A stretch of DNA of 64,000 nt from Bacillota bacterium (lineage in GTDB: Bacteria > Bacillota_A > Clostridia > Lachnospirales > Lachnospiraceae), in contig JAEYMU010000026.1 in assembly GCA_023407175.1 (NCBI GenBank), forward strand, positions 54,317-118,316, written 5' to 3'. The number at the start of each line of letters is the position of its first letter. Position 1 is the stretch's first letter. Position numbers and translations under genes: made by a program. Shown in pieces: positions 36,329-46,315 of this stretch. The notes under the pieces were generated by a model that saw nothing but the letters and a program-made list of their open reading frames with translations, did no database searches and was not told the DNA's origin.

Positions 36329-37795
36329 ATGATAAAATTAAAGAAGGTAATCAGCCTGATATTATGCTTTATGATGGTTATGACAATGTCGGCCTGCGGG
36401 AAGAAGAGTGATGAAGGTACAGGTGACCAGTCTGCCGATGTTACCGGTTCGGGCACTGTGACAGAGGCTGCGGATTCCGGCAGCAGTGGTGAGAAGGTTC
36501 AGTTAAAGCTTGGTATCTGGCCGGAGGATACGGACACAGCCAATATAGAGCTTCACGAAGGATATGTTAAGACCTTTAATGCCGCTCATCCCAATGTAGA
36601 AGTAGTCCCCTCTTATTATAAATATGCAACAGATACCTTTGTGCCGTTAGCAGAATCCGGGAATCTTCCCACGATATTTGAGACCTGGTATACAGAGCCT
36701 CAGAAGCTGATTAACGGCGGTTATGTAGCTGATATTACCGATATTCTGGATGCGCGTGGCTGGACTGAAAAAATCAATCCGTCCATCAAGGATCTGCTTT
36801 CCAAGGATGGAAGAATTTATGGTATTCCTCGTGACGGTTATGCGCTTGGTCTGATGATTAATGTAGAGCTGTTTGAGGAAGCCGGTTTGGTAGATGCGGA
36901 TGGCTATCCGATTTTCCCGACTACCTGGCAGGAGCTGGCCGAGACAGCCAAGACCATTAAGGATAAGACAGGAGTCGCCGGTTTTTGCCTGCTGGCTAAG
37001 GATAATGCCGGTGGCTGGCATTTCTCTAATATTGCCTGGGCCTTCGGAGCAACTCTGACTCTGGAGGAGAACGGTAAATACGTTGCTAATGTTGACAGTG
37101 CAGAAGCAATCGCAGCTATGGAATATGTAAAATCCTTAAAATGGGACTATGATGTGCTTACGGATGACCCGACGAATGAAGACTGGAGCTCCGGCTTTGC
37201 AGAGCTGGGTACCGGTGCTGCTGCCATGTATATCGCCGCTAATGATGCGGTAAACCAGCCGACCCAGACCAATGGTCTTGCAGTTGATAAGCTGGCAATG
37301 TGCGCACTTCCCGCAGGTCCCGACGGAGATCAGTATTCCCTGTCCGGTGGTACTCCTTACATGTTCTCCAAAAATGCCACTGTAGATGAAATTAATGCAG
37401 CATTGGATTATCTTGAGGTTATGGGTAAGGCTCCGGTAGTGACAGACGATTCCCTCGCAGGAATGGAGGCAGATGCCAAGAGTAAGGTTGAGAACGGTGT
37501 TCCGGTTATTTCCCGTTTCCCTTGCTGGATTTCACAGGATATTCTGGATGCAGAGGCAAATATCGTAAAAGAATACGGCAATGTTGACTCAAAGCTTTAT
37601 GACTCCTATTTCACTGCAATTAAGAAGGAGGGCAACCTTCGTATGGAAGAGCCCGGATCAGCACAGGATTTATATGCAGAGTTAACTAAGGTGCTTCAGG
37701 CAGTTGTTACAGATAAGAATGCCGATGTGGCCGCTCTTATGAAGACTGCAAACGACAACTATCAGTCAATACTTGACAGTACAGTAAATAAATAA
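36329..37795 (+). CDS. Sugar ABC transporter substrate-binding lipoprotein
   Basis: A 488-residue family 1 extracellular solute-binding protein with a lipoprotein signal peptide (TMSAC, Cys near residue 23). A Ser/Gly/Thr/Glu-rich spacer precedes the two-lobed binding domain. Features such as RDGYALGLMINVELFEEAGL are typical of CUT1 oligosaccharide binders. It delivers sugar to the two permeases encoded next. The likely ligand, judged from the GH65 enzymes, is an alpha-linked gluco-oligosaccharide, but this is inference. Confidence 0.92.
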   Translation: MIKLKKVISLILCFMMVMTMSACGKKSDEGTGDQSADVTGSGTVTEAADSGSSGEKVQLKLGIWPEDTDTANIELHEGYVKTFNAAHPNVEVVPSYYKYATDTFVPLAESGNLPTIFETWYTEPQKLINGGYVADITDILDARGWTEKINPSIKDLLSKDGRIYGIPRDGYALGLMINVELFEEAGLVDADGYPIFPTTWQELAETAKTIKDKTGVAGFCLLAKDNAGGWHFSNIAWAFGATLTLEENGKYVANVDSAEAIAAMEYVKSLKWDYDVLTDDPTNEDWSSGFAELGTGAAAMYIAANDAVNQPTQTNGLAVDKLAMCALPAGPDGDQYSLSGGTPYMFSKNATVDEINAALDYLEVMGKAPVVTDDSLAGMEADAKSKVENGVPVISRFPCWISQDILDAEANIVKEYGNVDSKLYDSYFTAIKKEGNLRMEEPGSAQDLYAELTKVLQAVVTDKNADVAALMKTANDNYQSILDSTVNK

Positions 37796-37812
37796 GCAGA
37801 AAAACAATTACA

Positions 37813-37942
37813 GGCTGCTGCAAAAGGAGTACACAGTCCCTTGAGGGAAGTAGCAATTACTTCTGTCACCTGGTGGGAAGCGACATACGCCGGTTCCGCC
37901 TGCTGCTCAAGGAAAGACCGGGTTATGATATTTGCAGCAGCC
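37813..37942 (+). ncRNA. Structured intercistronic element between binding protein and permease
   Basis: The outer stem GGCTGCTGCAAA (37813-37824) with TTTGCAGCAGCC (37931-37942) encloses CCTTGAG (37839-37845) with CTCAAGG (37906-37912) and a local hairpin GAAGTA/TACTTC (37847-37863). No T-run follows. Such elements after binding-protein genes often stabilise the upstream message or reduce read-through to the permeases. The outer stem sequence equals that of the terminator at 14165-14217. Confidence 0.6.
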
Positions 37943-37972
37943 ATTGCAATCATTAAATGATAAGGAAAGAGG

Positions 37973-38923
37973 ATGGTGAAAGAAATGGTCAAAGTAGGCA
38001 CAGAATCGGATAGAAATACGAATTTGGCCAGAGCCGGCATGTCGGACAAAAGGAAAGCACTGATCAGGCGGAATGTGGCAGGATGGCTTATCATGTTGCC
38101 TACAATCATTTTATTTGCGTTTTTTGTATGGGAGCCTCTGCTTGAAAGTGTCCGTCTCTCCTTATATACGGCAAAGGGAATTCGTCTGGAGAAATTTGTT
38201 GGACTGGAGAACTACCTTCTGGTGCTGAAGCATCCGGATTTCCTGGCAGCCTTTACAAATACCTTCAAATATATTCTCTGGTCCCTGATCATCGGCTTCC
38301 TTGTTCCCGTTATACTGGCAATTCTTATTTCGGAAACGGTTCACCTGAAGGGACTGTTTAAAATAGGCATCTATTTCCCCAATGTTATGCCGGGTATGGC
38401 AATGGTTATGATGTGGGCCTTCTTCTTTCGGCCCGGTTCAACAGGGGTTTTAAATATTTTGCTGGGCAAGCTGGGAATAGATCCCCAGGTTTGGCTGACC
38501 AATCCCAAGCTTACCATACCACTGATTATTGCTACCATGACCTGGAAGGGGGCAGGTGCCACGGCACTGATTTACATGGCGGGCATCGGCGGAATCAATC
38601 AGGAGCTTTACGAGGCGGCGACCCTGGACGGTGCGGGTATCCGCCAGCGTATTCGGTATATTACTCTTCCGAATATATTTTCACTGGGAAAGACATTACT
38701 CATCCTGCAAATCATATCCGTATTCCAGATACTTTATGAGCCTTTGGTAATGACGAATGGCGGGCCGAATAATGCAAGTATCTCTATCATGCAGCTGGTA
38801 TATAATTATGCGTTCCAGAATTACAATTATCCTGCTGCCTCCGCATTGTCGGTTATGATATGTATTGTATTGGTTATCTTGAGCGGCTTGTATTTTAAAC
38901 TGACAAAATCCAAGGAAAATTAG
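37973..38923 (+). CDS. Sugar ABC transporter permease, UgpA/MalF type
   Basis: A 316-residue CUT1 permease with six membrane helices and the inner-membrane EAA loop (ELYEAATLDGAGIRQRIRYITLP). It forms the translocation channel with the next gene. AAGGA seven bases upstream supports the ATG at 37973. No ATPase gene is present in the locus, so the system must use a shared MsmK/MalK-type ATPase encoded elsewhere, as is common in Firmicutes. Confidence 0.95.
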   Translation: MVKEMVKVGTESDRNTNLARAGMSDKRKALIRRNVAGWLIMLPTIILFAFFVWEPLLESVRLSLYTAKGIRLEKFVGLENYLLVLKHPDFLAAFTNTFKYILWSLIIGFLVPVILAILISETVHLKGLFKIGIYFPNVMPGMAMVMMWAFFFRPGSTGVLNILLGKLGIDPQVWLTNPKLTIPLIIATMTWKGAGATALIYMAGIGGINQELYEAATLDGAGIRQRIRYITLPNIFSLGKTLLILQIISVFQILYEPLVMTNGGPNNASISIMQLVYNYAFQNYNYPAASALSVMICIVLVILSGLYFKLTKSKEN

Positions 38924-38951
38924 GATTTGGGGTAAGAATAGGAGGTTTGTG

Positions 38952-39830
38952 ATGTTTTTTGAAAAGTATCGAAATAAGGACGAGGGGACCATACGCTATT
39001 ATGATCTGCATTCCATGCGGCATAAAATCCTATGTATCCTGATATTTGCAATTTGTATTGGCTTTCTTGTGATTGCCGTGTTTCCGGCGATCTGGGTTTT
39101 TCTTGCCAGCTTTAAGGAAAATGCGGAGTTTCGAAAGGCAGCTACCATATTGCCGGCAAAGTTTAATTTCGGAAATTATACTGAAACCTGGAAGGATCTC
39201 AAATTTGTAAAATATTATATCAATTCCTTTATTGTAGTAATAGGCAGTATCGCCAGCTCTGTGCTGTTTAACGGACTGCTGGCTTACGGATTGGCTATCT
39301 TAAAGCCCAAGGGTCATAAAATTGTCTTTACCCTGGTTATGTGGGGGCTTTTAATACCGACAACAACAAGTGTGGTTGCGCTATTTGTCAATATCAACCG
39401 GATCGGACTGAACGGCTCCTTTATCCCGCTCTGGCTTGCCATTGGGGCAAATGCCTTTTATGTAGTATTATTCAAACAGTTCTTTGAAGGACTTCCCAAG
39501 GAACTGATTGAAGCTGCAAAGCTGGATGGCTGCGGGATTCTCCAAACCTTTTTAAGGATTATTTTACCCTTGTCGAAATCAATTGTAATGGTAGTCACCA
39601 TATTTACAATCAATGCGGCATGGTCTGATTTCCTGCTGCCGTATTTGGTGTTGGGAGGCTCAGGTAAGGAAACAGTTATGGTACGCCTGTTTATGTTCCG
39701 CACCTCGAATGCTACCGATGTAGAGGTGTTAAGGGCAGTGGCCTTCTCCATCATACCTCCGATTATATTATTTACAATATTCCAGAAACAGATTACAGCG
39801 GGGGTAACAACCGGTGCCTTAAAGGGATAG
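38952..39830 (+). CDS. Sugar ABC transporter permease, UgpE/MalG type
   Basis: A 292-residue CUT1 permease with six helices and the EAA loop (ELIEAAKLDGCGILQTFLRI). It ends with the usual FQKQITAGVTTGALKG tail. The ATG at 38952 follows GGAGG by six bases. It partners with the preceding permease. Confidence 0.95.
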   Translation: MFFEKYRNKDEGTIRYYDLHSMRHKILCILIFAICIGFLVIAVFPAIWVFLASFKENAEFRKAATILPAKFNFGNYTETWKDLKFVKYYINSFIVVIGSIASSVLFNGLLAYGLAILKPKGHKIVFTLVMWGLLIPTTTSVVALFVNINRIGLNGSFIPLWLAIGANAFYVVLFKQFFEGLPKELIEAAKLDGCGILQTFLRIILPLSKSIVMVVTIFTINAAWSDFLLPYLVLGGSGKETVMVRLFMFRTSNATDVEVLRAVAFSIIPPIILFTIFQKQITAGVTTGALKG

Positions 39831-39893
39831 TGCCTCGCATAATTCACAGCACAAAATAAAATCAGCGTATGTTAAGTAAAATTGAGGTGGACT

Positions 39894-42200
39894 ATGGCTA
39901 AAATTGCAGATAAATATTTTATAACAGATCCCTGGAGCATCATTGAGGAGGGCTTTGACCCGTCCTATTCCCTGGTTTCAGAATCCGTATTCAGCCTGGG
40001 AAATGAGGCTATGGGGGTACGGGGTTACTTTGAAGAGGGCTATCAGGGAGAGCGGCTTTTGGGCAGTTACTTTAACGGTATCTATGAATCAATGAAGACA
40101 GAAGGCAGCGCCTATAAGGGAATCATCGACCGGACGGAATTTATGGTAAATTCCCTGGACTGGCTTTATCTTCATATTTTTATCGACGGGGAGGAGCTTG
40201 TACCGGAACCGTCCAGAATCAGCGAATTCAAACGGGTATTGAATATGAGGACCGGTATTTTGACCCGTTCATATAGTTATACTCTGGAGGACGGAAGGCA
40301 GCTAAAGCTTGAATTTGAACGCTTCCTGTCCATGAAGGATGCACACCAGGCGGCCCAGCGGATCCGTCTTATTCCAGTCAATTTCTCGGGGGAGGCGCAG
40401 CTTACAGCCGGTCTGGATTTTACAACCATACATAGGATGGCCGGTAAAAATTTTTGGGATTGCAGGGAGATCAAGCATGGCACCGATTGGTGTTCTATTC
40501 TGGCTGATACAAAGAATACGAACCAGTCCGTATATTCTGTCTGCCGCTTTGATACGGATGCAAAGAGCACCCGGGAGCTTTCGGAGGATAAGAAGGCCTG
40601 TAAGGAATTTGCCCTTGCGCTTAAACAGGGAGAAGCTACGGAGTTTACGAAGCTTATTATCAATCTGGTCAGAAAGACTGAGCTTTTAGAGGATTATGAT
40701 AGATTTAACGTTAAATGTAGGAATGCAGTGGAACAGCTTAAGGCATTAAGCTATGAGGAAATGAAAAAGCAAACCATAGAGTGGTGGGAGGAGATGTGGA
40801 AGGCTTCGGATATTGTGATCGAGGGTGATGAACTAAATCAGCAGGGAATCCGGTACTGTATTTTTCAATTGCATCAGACCTATCACGGAGCGGATCAGGG
40901 AACCATCATCGGTGCCAAGGGGCTGACTGGAGAAGCCTACAGCGGTAACACCTTCTGGGATACGGAGACTTATTGCCTTCCCTTTTATATCTTCAATAAT
41001 ACCCAGGCAGCCAGACAGCTTCTGGAATTCCGGTATTTGACCTTAAAGGAGGCCAAGGAAAGAGCAAAGGCCTTAGATTGCAGCGGAGCCTTCTATCCGA
41101 TTGCCACCATCAGCGGAAGGGAATGTTGCAGTCTGTGGCAGCATGCCAGCATTCAACTGCAGGCGTCCACCGCAGTGGTATACGGTATTCGCCACTATGA
41201 ACTGATTACCGGTGATACCGGATTTGTATTTGAGAAGGGGCTTCCGATGCTGATCGAGGTCAGCCGGATGCTGGCCTCCAGAGGGGCCTGGAATGCAGCC
41301 CATACCCACTATGGCTTTTACGGTGTGATGGGCCCGGATGAATTCCAGATGATGGTCAATAACAACTGCTATACCAACTTTATGGCCAAGGTTTCTTTTG
41401 AATATACACTGGAGGTAATTGACCGGCTGAGGAAAACGGATCACAAGGCGTATGAAAAACTGGAACAGGAATATAGCCTAAGCATGTCCGAATGTCTGGA
41501 ATGGCGCACTCTGGCAGAGCATATGTTTATTCCCTACAGTGACGAGACAAAGCTGTTCGAGCAGCATGAGGGATATTTCGGGCTTCCCCATATTGATGTG
41601 GATCTAATTCCCATCGAGGATTTTCCGCTGTATCATCATTGGAGCTATGATCGTATTTACCGCAATGACATGATAAAGCAGCCGGATGTATTAATGATGC
41701 TGCTGCTATATAATCAAAGCTTTACAACAGAGCAATTAAGGGCCAACTATGAATTTTATGAGCCCAAATGTATTCACGAAAGCTCACTTTCGCCGTCCGT
41801 ACATTCTATTCTTGCCGTTCAGCTTCAAAAGCATGAAGAGGCATACAAATTCTTTGGCTTTGCCACAAGGATGGATTTGGACAATTATAACCGCAATACC
41901 TCCGAGGGACTTCATACAACCTCAATTGCTGCAGCCTGGATGAATATTGTCTACGGCTTTGCCGGAATGCGCTCCGATGAGAAGGTGCTTTCCTTCTCAC
42001 CCTCCATTCCCCGTGACTGGAAGGGATATTCCTTCCGTATCCATTATCAGGGGGACTATATACAGGTGAAGGTTACGAAAACTTCGGCCTACTTCTGCGC
42101 GGCGGAGGGAAGCAGCATTAAGATAAAAATATATGGAGAAGAAATAATTCTTGGCAAGGACCAGACGGTAATCGAGCTCCCGAAGGAATGGATAGGATGA
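39894..42200 (+). CDS. Glycoside hydrolase family 65 phosphorylase (first)
   Basis: A 768-residue GH65 enzyme. These inverting phosphorylases split alpha-glucosides (maltose, kojibiose, nigerose, trehalose and others) with phosphate to give beta-glucose-1-phosphate. The N-terminal beta-sandwich begins EEGFDPSYSLVSESVFSLGN. The (alpha/alpha)6 barrel holds TFWDTETYCLPF and the catalytic acid Glu in MGPDEFQMMVNNN. There is no signal peptide, so it acts in the cytoplasm. GAGGTGG precedes the ATG at 39894. Linkage specificity cannot be told from motifs; it is clearly divergent from the second GH65 gene. Confidence 0.92.
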   Translation: MAKIADKYFITDPWSIIEEGFDPSYSLVSESVFSLGNEAMGVRGYFEEGYQGERLLGSYFNGIYESMKTEGSAYKGIIDRTEFMVNSLDWLYLHIFIDGEELVPEPSRISEFKRVLNMRTGILTRSYSYTLEDGRQLKLEFERFLSMKDAHQAAQRIRLIPVNFSGEAQLTAGLDFTTIHRMAGKNFWDCREIKHGTDWCSILADTKNTNQSVYSVCRFDTDAKSTRELSEDKKACKEFALALKQGEATEFTKLIINLVRKTELLEDYDRFNVKCRNAVEQLKALSYEEMKKQTIEWWEEMWKASDIVIEGDELNQQGIRYCIFQLHQTYHGADQGTIIGAKGLTGEAYSGNTFWDTETYCLPFYIFNNTQAARQLLEFRYLTLKEAKERAKALDCSGAFYPIATISGRECCSLWQHASIQLQASTAVVYGIRHYELITGDTGFVFEKGLPMLIEVSRMLASRGAWNAAHTHYGFYGVMGPDEFQMMVNNNCYTNFMAKVSFEYTLEVIDRLRKTDHKAYEKLEQEYSLSMSECLEWRTLAEHMFIPYSDETKLFEQHEGYFGLPHIDVDLIPIEDFPLYHHWSYDRIYRNDMIKQPDVLMMLLLYNQSFTTEQLRANYEFYEPKCIHESSLSPSVHSILAVQLQKHEEAYKFFGFATRMDLDNYNRNTSEGLHTTSIAAAWMNIVYGFAGMRSDEKVLSFSPSIPRDWKGYSFRIHYQGDYIQVKVTKTSAYFCAAEGSSIKIKIYGEEIILGKDQTVIELPKEWIG

Positions 42201-42291
42201 CAGGAGAACAAGGGCTTTTTGAACGAAAAAAGTAACAGAATAAAAATCAGATGTCCGAAGGAGAAGGGGATTACCCGGAAAGGAGCGGTTT

Positions 42292-44487
42292 ATGATAAGC
42301 TGGAGCCTTAAGGAGGAGGGCTTTGACCCCCAGCGTATCTCACAGCTGGGGAATAAATATCTGATTGGAAACGGGTATCTGGGAATCCGGGGAACGCTGG
42401 AGGAATACAGGAAGGAACAATTTCCGGCCATCAATCTGGCCGGAATCTATGACCAGGTGGGTACTGCGTGGAGGGAGCCGTTGAATGCACCAAATGCCCT
42501 TTATACCTATGTGGAGTGGAATGGAGCAAAGTATCGCCTGCCGGAGGCTCCGGCATTGGAGCATTCGGTTTCACTGGATTACCGCCATGGGATCTTCAGC
42601 CGCCGGACAGTATGGAACACACCCCAGGGAAAGCTGGTGCTGGAGGCGCAGCGGTTTGCCTCCATGGCAGATCCCCATCTGATCGGAGCGTGCCTAAGCC
42701 TTCAGGCAGACTGTGACTCAGAAGCGATCATATTTACCGGAATAGATGGGGAGGTCTGGGATATCAACGGACCCCACTATGACAGGCTGGAATTTGGCAC
42801 GGAGGAAAATAATCTTCTGGCCGTTGGAATAACTCACGAAAAGCAGGAAAGAGTAGCGGTTAGCGAAACGGTAGCAGTAGATTTTGATTACGAGGAAGAG
42901 GTGCAGGCCGAAGAACGGCTGTACGGTCGAAGGCTTCGGTTACAGATGCGGGCAGGAGTATCATACCGCCTGTATAAATATATCGGGATTTATACTGACA
43001 GGGACGGTACAGACTGCTGCCAGTCGGCAGTGCAGACTGCTGTCGGTGCAGGAAAGGCCGGCTATGACAGCCTGTTATTCCGGCACAGGGAGTGCTGGGA
43101 GAGACTGTGGAGCAACAGCGAGGTTATAATTGATGGGGATGATACGTCGATGGAGGCTCTGAATTATTCCATTTATCATCTGCATTGCATTGCGCCAAGA
43201 CACAGTGACAAGCTGTCCATTGCAGCCAGGGGCTTATCCGGGCAGACCTATAAGGGGGCGGTATTCTGGGATACGGAGATGTTTATGCTGGATTTTTATC
43301 TGCTGACTGAGCCTGCTGTAGCCAGATCACTGCTGAAATACCGTATCGATACCCTGGAGGGAGCAAGAAATAAGGCTCGTTCCTATGGATATTCCGGAGC
43401 TTTTTACGCCTGGGAGAGTCAGGATGGAGGCTATGATGCCTGCTCTGACTATAATGTAGTCGATGTATTCACCGGAAGGCCCATGCGGACTTATTTTAAG
43501 GATAAGCAGCTTCATATCTCGGCTGCTGTGGTCTACGGGCTGATGCGGTATGTAGAATACACAGGAAGCTTTGAGCTGCTGGAGGAAGGCGGGGCAGAGG
43601 TGATTTTGGAATGTGCCTGCTTTTATTACGGGCTTTTAATAAAGAAATTGGATAGGGACTGCTATGAGCTGCAGGATGTCATAGGGCCGGATGAATACCA
43701 TGAACGGGTGAATAATAACGCCTATACGAACCGTATGGTGAAATATACCTTTGACAGTGCCGTAAGGGTACTGGAGAAGCTCAAAGAATTTGACAGCAAT
43801 ACACGGGAGTACCTGGAGAGCAGATATCAGACAGAGCAGCTTTTAAAGCGTTATCAGGATGCCTCCCGGCATATCCTTTTGAAGGAGCCGGACGCCTCAA
43901 CGGGAAGGATCGAGCAGTTTGACGGATATGAGGAATTGGAGGATGTATCCCTGGAAGAGGTGAAAAGCCGCTTGCTTCACGAAAAGGAATACTGGGGTGG
44001 GGCTTACGGTGTAGCTTCTCATACAAAGATTATAAAGCAGGCGGATGTGGTTACCATGCTCAACCTGTTTGCAAAGGAGTATGAAGAGGAGATATTACTG
44101 AAAAACTGGCAGTATTACGAGCCGAGGACCGAGCATGGATCCTCCTTAAGCGCCTGTATGTATGCCTGTTTGGCCTGCAAATGCCACATGCCTGACCGGG
44201 CCTATCCCTTCTTCTTAAAATCAGCACGGACGGATATTCTCCAGCAGGGTAAGGAATGGGCCGGATTGATTTATATCGGCGGCACCCATCCGGCGAGTGC
44301 AGGCGGAGCCTATATGACTGCGATTGAAGGATTTGCGGGCATCCATGAGGAGGAAGGGGAGCTGAAAGCCGTTCCCTGCCTGCCTGACAGCTGGAGGCGG
44401 ATGCTTTTTAAAATCATGTTCCGGGGGAGCCGGTATCAGATTGAGGTAACAAAGCAGGAGGCCAAAATCACCAGAATAGAATCATAG
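42292..44487 (+). CDS. Glycoside hydrolase family 65 phosphorylase (second)
   Basis: A 731-residue GH65 enzyme with the family N-terminus (EEGFDPQRISQLGNKYLIGN), VFWDTEMFMLDFY, and the catalytic Glu in VIGPDEYHERVNNNAYTN (near base 43690). It keeps the canonical GPDEYHE form, while the first gene has GPDEFQM, so the two probably differ in substrate. It is cytoplasmic, and AAAGGAG precedes the ATG. With PgmB downstream it would feed beta-glucose-1-phosphate into glycolysis. Confidence 0.93.
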   Translation: MISWSLKEEGFDPQRISQLGNKYLIGNGYLGIRGTLEEYRKEQFPAINLAGIYDQVGTAWREPLNAPNALYTYVEWNGAKYRLPEAPALEHSVSLDYRHGIFSRRTVWNTPQGKLVLEAQRFASMADPHLIGACLSLQADCDSEAIIFTGIDGEVWDINGPHYDRLEFGTEENNLLAVGITHEKQERVAVSETVAVDFDYEEEVQAEERLYGRRLRLQMRAGVSYRLYKYIGIYTDRDGTDCCQSAVQTAVGAGKAGYDSLLFRHRECWERLWSNSEVIIDGDDTSMEALNYSIYHLHCIAPRHSDKLSIAARGLSGQTYKGAVFWDTEMFMLDFYLLTEPAVARSLLKYRIDTLEGARNKARSYGYSGAFYAWESQDGGYDACSDYNVVDVFTGRPMRTYFKDKQLHISAAVVYGLMRYVEYTGSFELLEEGGAEVILECACFYYGLLIKKLDRDCYELQDVIGPDEYHERVNNNAYTNRMVKYTFDSAVRVLEKLKEFDSNTREYLESRYQTEQLLKRYQDASRHILLKEPDASTGRIEQFDGYEELEDVSLEEVKSRLLHEKEYWGGAYGVASHTKIIKQADVVTMLNLFAKEYEEEILLKNWQYYEPRTEHGSSLSACMYACLACKCHMPDRAYPFFLKSARTDILQQGKEWAGLIYIGGTHPASAGGAYMTAIEGFAGIHEEEGELKAVPCLPDSWRRMLFKIMFRGSRYQIEVTKQEAKITRIES

Positions 44488-44514
44488 GACTTTGTACGGT
44501 GCGCAGCATCAAGG

Positions 44515-45528
44515 CTACACCAGTGCTCTGACACTTTCCCGCTCCACCAGACGGATGGGCAGGATAACCTCCCGGCGTTCCATGTGGTGATGATTTAGAA
44601 GATCAATCAGAAAATTCACTGCCAGTTGACCCTTATAGGGAGCATCCTGATGAATTGTTGTCATTGTGGGAGAGATCAGACGGCACAGGTTGATATCGTC
44701 AAAGCCGATGACTGAGAAATCGTCCGGGATACGTTTGCCGGACTGCTGAATACCTGCCATAATACCGGCAGCGAGAATATCGGCAGTGGCAAATACAGCA
44801 GTAATATCGTTTCTTTGGGAGAGCTTTCTGCCAAGCTCAATGGTAGTTTCCGTGTCCAGCTCCTGCTCAAATACAAGCTCGGGGCGAAATGGGATGGAGG
44901 CCTCCGACAATGCCTGCTTATATCCAAGAAAACGCTCGGATACAACGCCCCGGGTCTTAATTGTCGGGGAGGCGAAGGCAATGCTGCGGTGTCCCTTGCC
45001 AATTAGATAGCGGGTTGCCGTATAGCCACCGTTAAAATCCTCCAGACCGATATTGCACATCTTTGAAGCGGGTACATAGCTGTCGATTAAGACAATGGGG
45101 ATGTCCAGGGAGCTTAAAGCATCATAAAATTCATCCTGGAATACACCGGTGAATAACAGGCCGTCCACATTCCAATTGCGCAGAAAGGAGACCATCTCTG
45201 CTGTGTTGTCAACTGCTCGCAGCATCAGATAGTAACCGTTCTCACGGAGTATTTTTTCGATGGTTCCAATAAAGGTGGAGTGAAAGGGGTCCTCAATAAT
45301 GGTTTCCTTTGTATTTGCTGTCAGATGGCTGATCATACCGATCACCTTGGAGGAGCTGGATACCAGTGAACGGGCCGACATGTTCGGCACATAACCTAAC
45401 TGATCGATTGCGTCGTTAATTCTTGATATGGTTTCGGCGGAGACCCGGCCTGCTTTTCCGTGTATAACATTGGAAACAGTAGTACAACTGACACCTACAA
45501 TATTTGCGATATCCTTAATGGTTGCCAT
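44515..45528 (-). CDS. LacI-family transcriptional regulator
   Basis: A 337-residue repressor with an N-terminal helix-turn-helix and hinge (MATIKDIANIVGVSCTTVSNVI begins the protein), then a periplasmic-binding-like effector domain ending in the usual dimer interface. It is divergent from pgmB, with a palindromic operator between them (45547-45560), so autoregulation is likely. Similar operators at 35394-35468 make the surface-protein gene a second target. The effector is probably a sugar or sugar phosphate from this pathway. Confidence 0.95.
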   Translation of the reverse strand: MATIKDIANIVGVSCTTVSNVIHGKAGRVSAETISRINDAIDQLGYVPNMSARSLVSSSSKVIGMISHLTANTKETIIEDPFHSTFIGTIEKILRENGYYLMLRAVDNTAEMVSFLRNWNVDGLLFTGVFQDEFYDALSSLDIPIVLIDSYVPASKMCNIGLEDFNGGYTATRYLIGKGHRSIAFASPTIKTRGVVSERFLGYKQALSEASIPFRPELVFEQELDTETTIELGRKLSQRNDITAVFATADILAAGIMAGIQQSGKRIPDDFSVIGFDDINLCRLISPTMTTIHQDAPYKGQLAVNFLIDLLNHHHMERREVILPIRLVERESVRALV

Positions 45529-45546
45529 TGTAGAATCCTTTCTAAG

Positions 45547-45591
45547 GTTTAATGTTAAACTCTTTATTTCAATAGTTTAGCATAAAGAGTT
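45547..45591. promoter_or_regulatory. LacI operator and second inverted repeat in the lacI-pgmB divergent region
   Basis: GTTTAATGTTAAAC (45547-45560) has perfect 6-base half-sites GTTTAA and TTAAAC around TG. It is partly overlapped by a 10-bp inverted repeat, AACTCTTTAT (45558-45567) with ATAAAGAGTT (45582-45591). The latter may be another operator or a leader hairpin. Confidence 0.65.
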
Positions 45592-45615
45592 CGAATTGTA
45601 TAGATAAAAGTAAAA

Positions 45616-46287
45616 ATGAAACAGGGAGATGAGGAGATTTTGATAGAAGGAGTCATTTTTGATCTGGATGGAGTGCTGGTGTCCACCGATGAGCTTCATT
45701 TTGAGGCGTGGCAGTGTCTTGCCAGAGAGCTTGGTATCGATAATTTTACCAGGGAGGACAATCTGAAGCAAAAGGGAGTCAGCCGGATGGAATCGCTGGA
45801 GGTTGTATTAAGCAAGGGCAATAAGGCCTATACCCCGGAGGAAAAGGAAGCCCTGGCAGAGAGAAAGAATAATTACTATGTAGAGCTGCTGCAGGAGCTT
45901 TCAGGCGAAGCGGTTTTGCCGGGAGTTTTGGATACTCTTGCGTATTTAAGAAGCCGGGAGATAAAAATCGGTGTAGGCTCCGCCAGCAAGAATACCCCCT
46001 TAATTCTTAAGAAGACCGGACTGGCCGCCTATATTGACGAGGTAAGCTGCGGTCTGGATACGGTAAAATCCAAGCCGGACCCGGAGGTGTTCCTCATTGC
46101 GGCAGATAAGCTTAGGCTTTCAGGCAACAAATGTCTGGTGGTTGAGGACTCGGCGGCCGGAATCGTTGCGGCCAGAGCTGCCGGAATGAAGAGTATGGGT
46201 GTTGGCCCCCAGTATCAGCAGCTGGGAGCGGATTATGAAGCAGTATCACTTTCAAGGGAAGCGGATTGGGATACAATTTTATCCTGA
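45616..46287 (+). CDS. pgmB: Beta-phosphoglucomutase
   Basis: A 223-residue HAD-superfamily enzyme that turns beta-glucose-1-phosphate into glucose-6-phosphate. The nucleophile motif FDLDGVLV carries D16 and D18; GVGSASKN, SKPDPEVF and VVEDSAAGI are the other HAD motifs, and the cap has the beta-PGM pattern. It completes the GH65 phosphorolysis route. The ATG at 45616 has no clear ribosome binding site. A TTG about 27 bases downstream lies close behind GAGGAG and would give the shorter N-terminus more usual for the family. Confidence 0.93.
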   Translation: MKQGDEEILIEGVIFDLDGVLVSTDELHFEAWQCLARELGIDNFTREDNLKQKGVSRMESLEVVLSKGNKAYTPEEKEALAERKNNYYVELLQELSGEAVLPGVLDTLAYLRSREIKIGVGSASKNTPLILKKTGLAAYIDEVSCGLDTVKSKPDPEVFLIAADKLRLSGNKCLVVEDSAAGIVAARAAGMKSMGVGPQYQQLGADYEAVSLSREADWDTILS

Positions 46288-46315
46288 ATTATATTAATAC
46301 AGAAGGAGGCATTTT

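Noticed and set aside
37973..39830. ABC importer as incomplete or decayed because it lacks an ATPase gene
   Set aside because: CUT1 sugar importers in Firmicutes commonly share one MsmK-type ATPase encoded elsewhere, and both permeases are intact.
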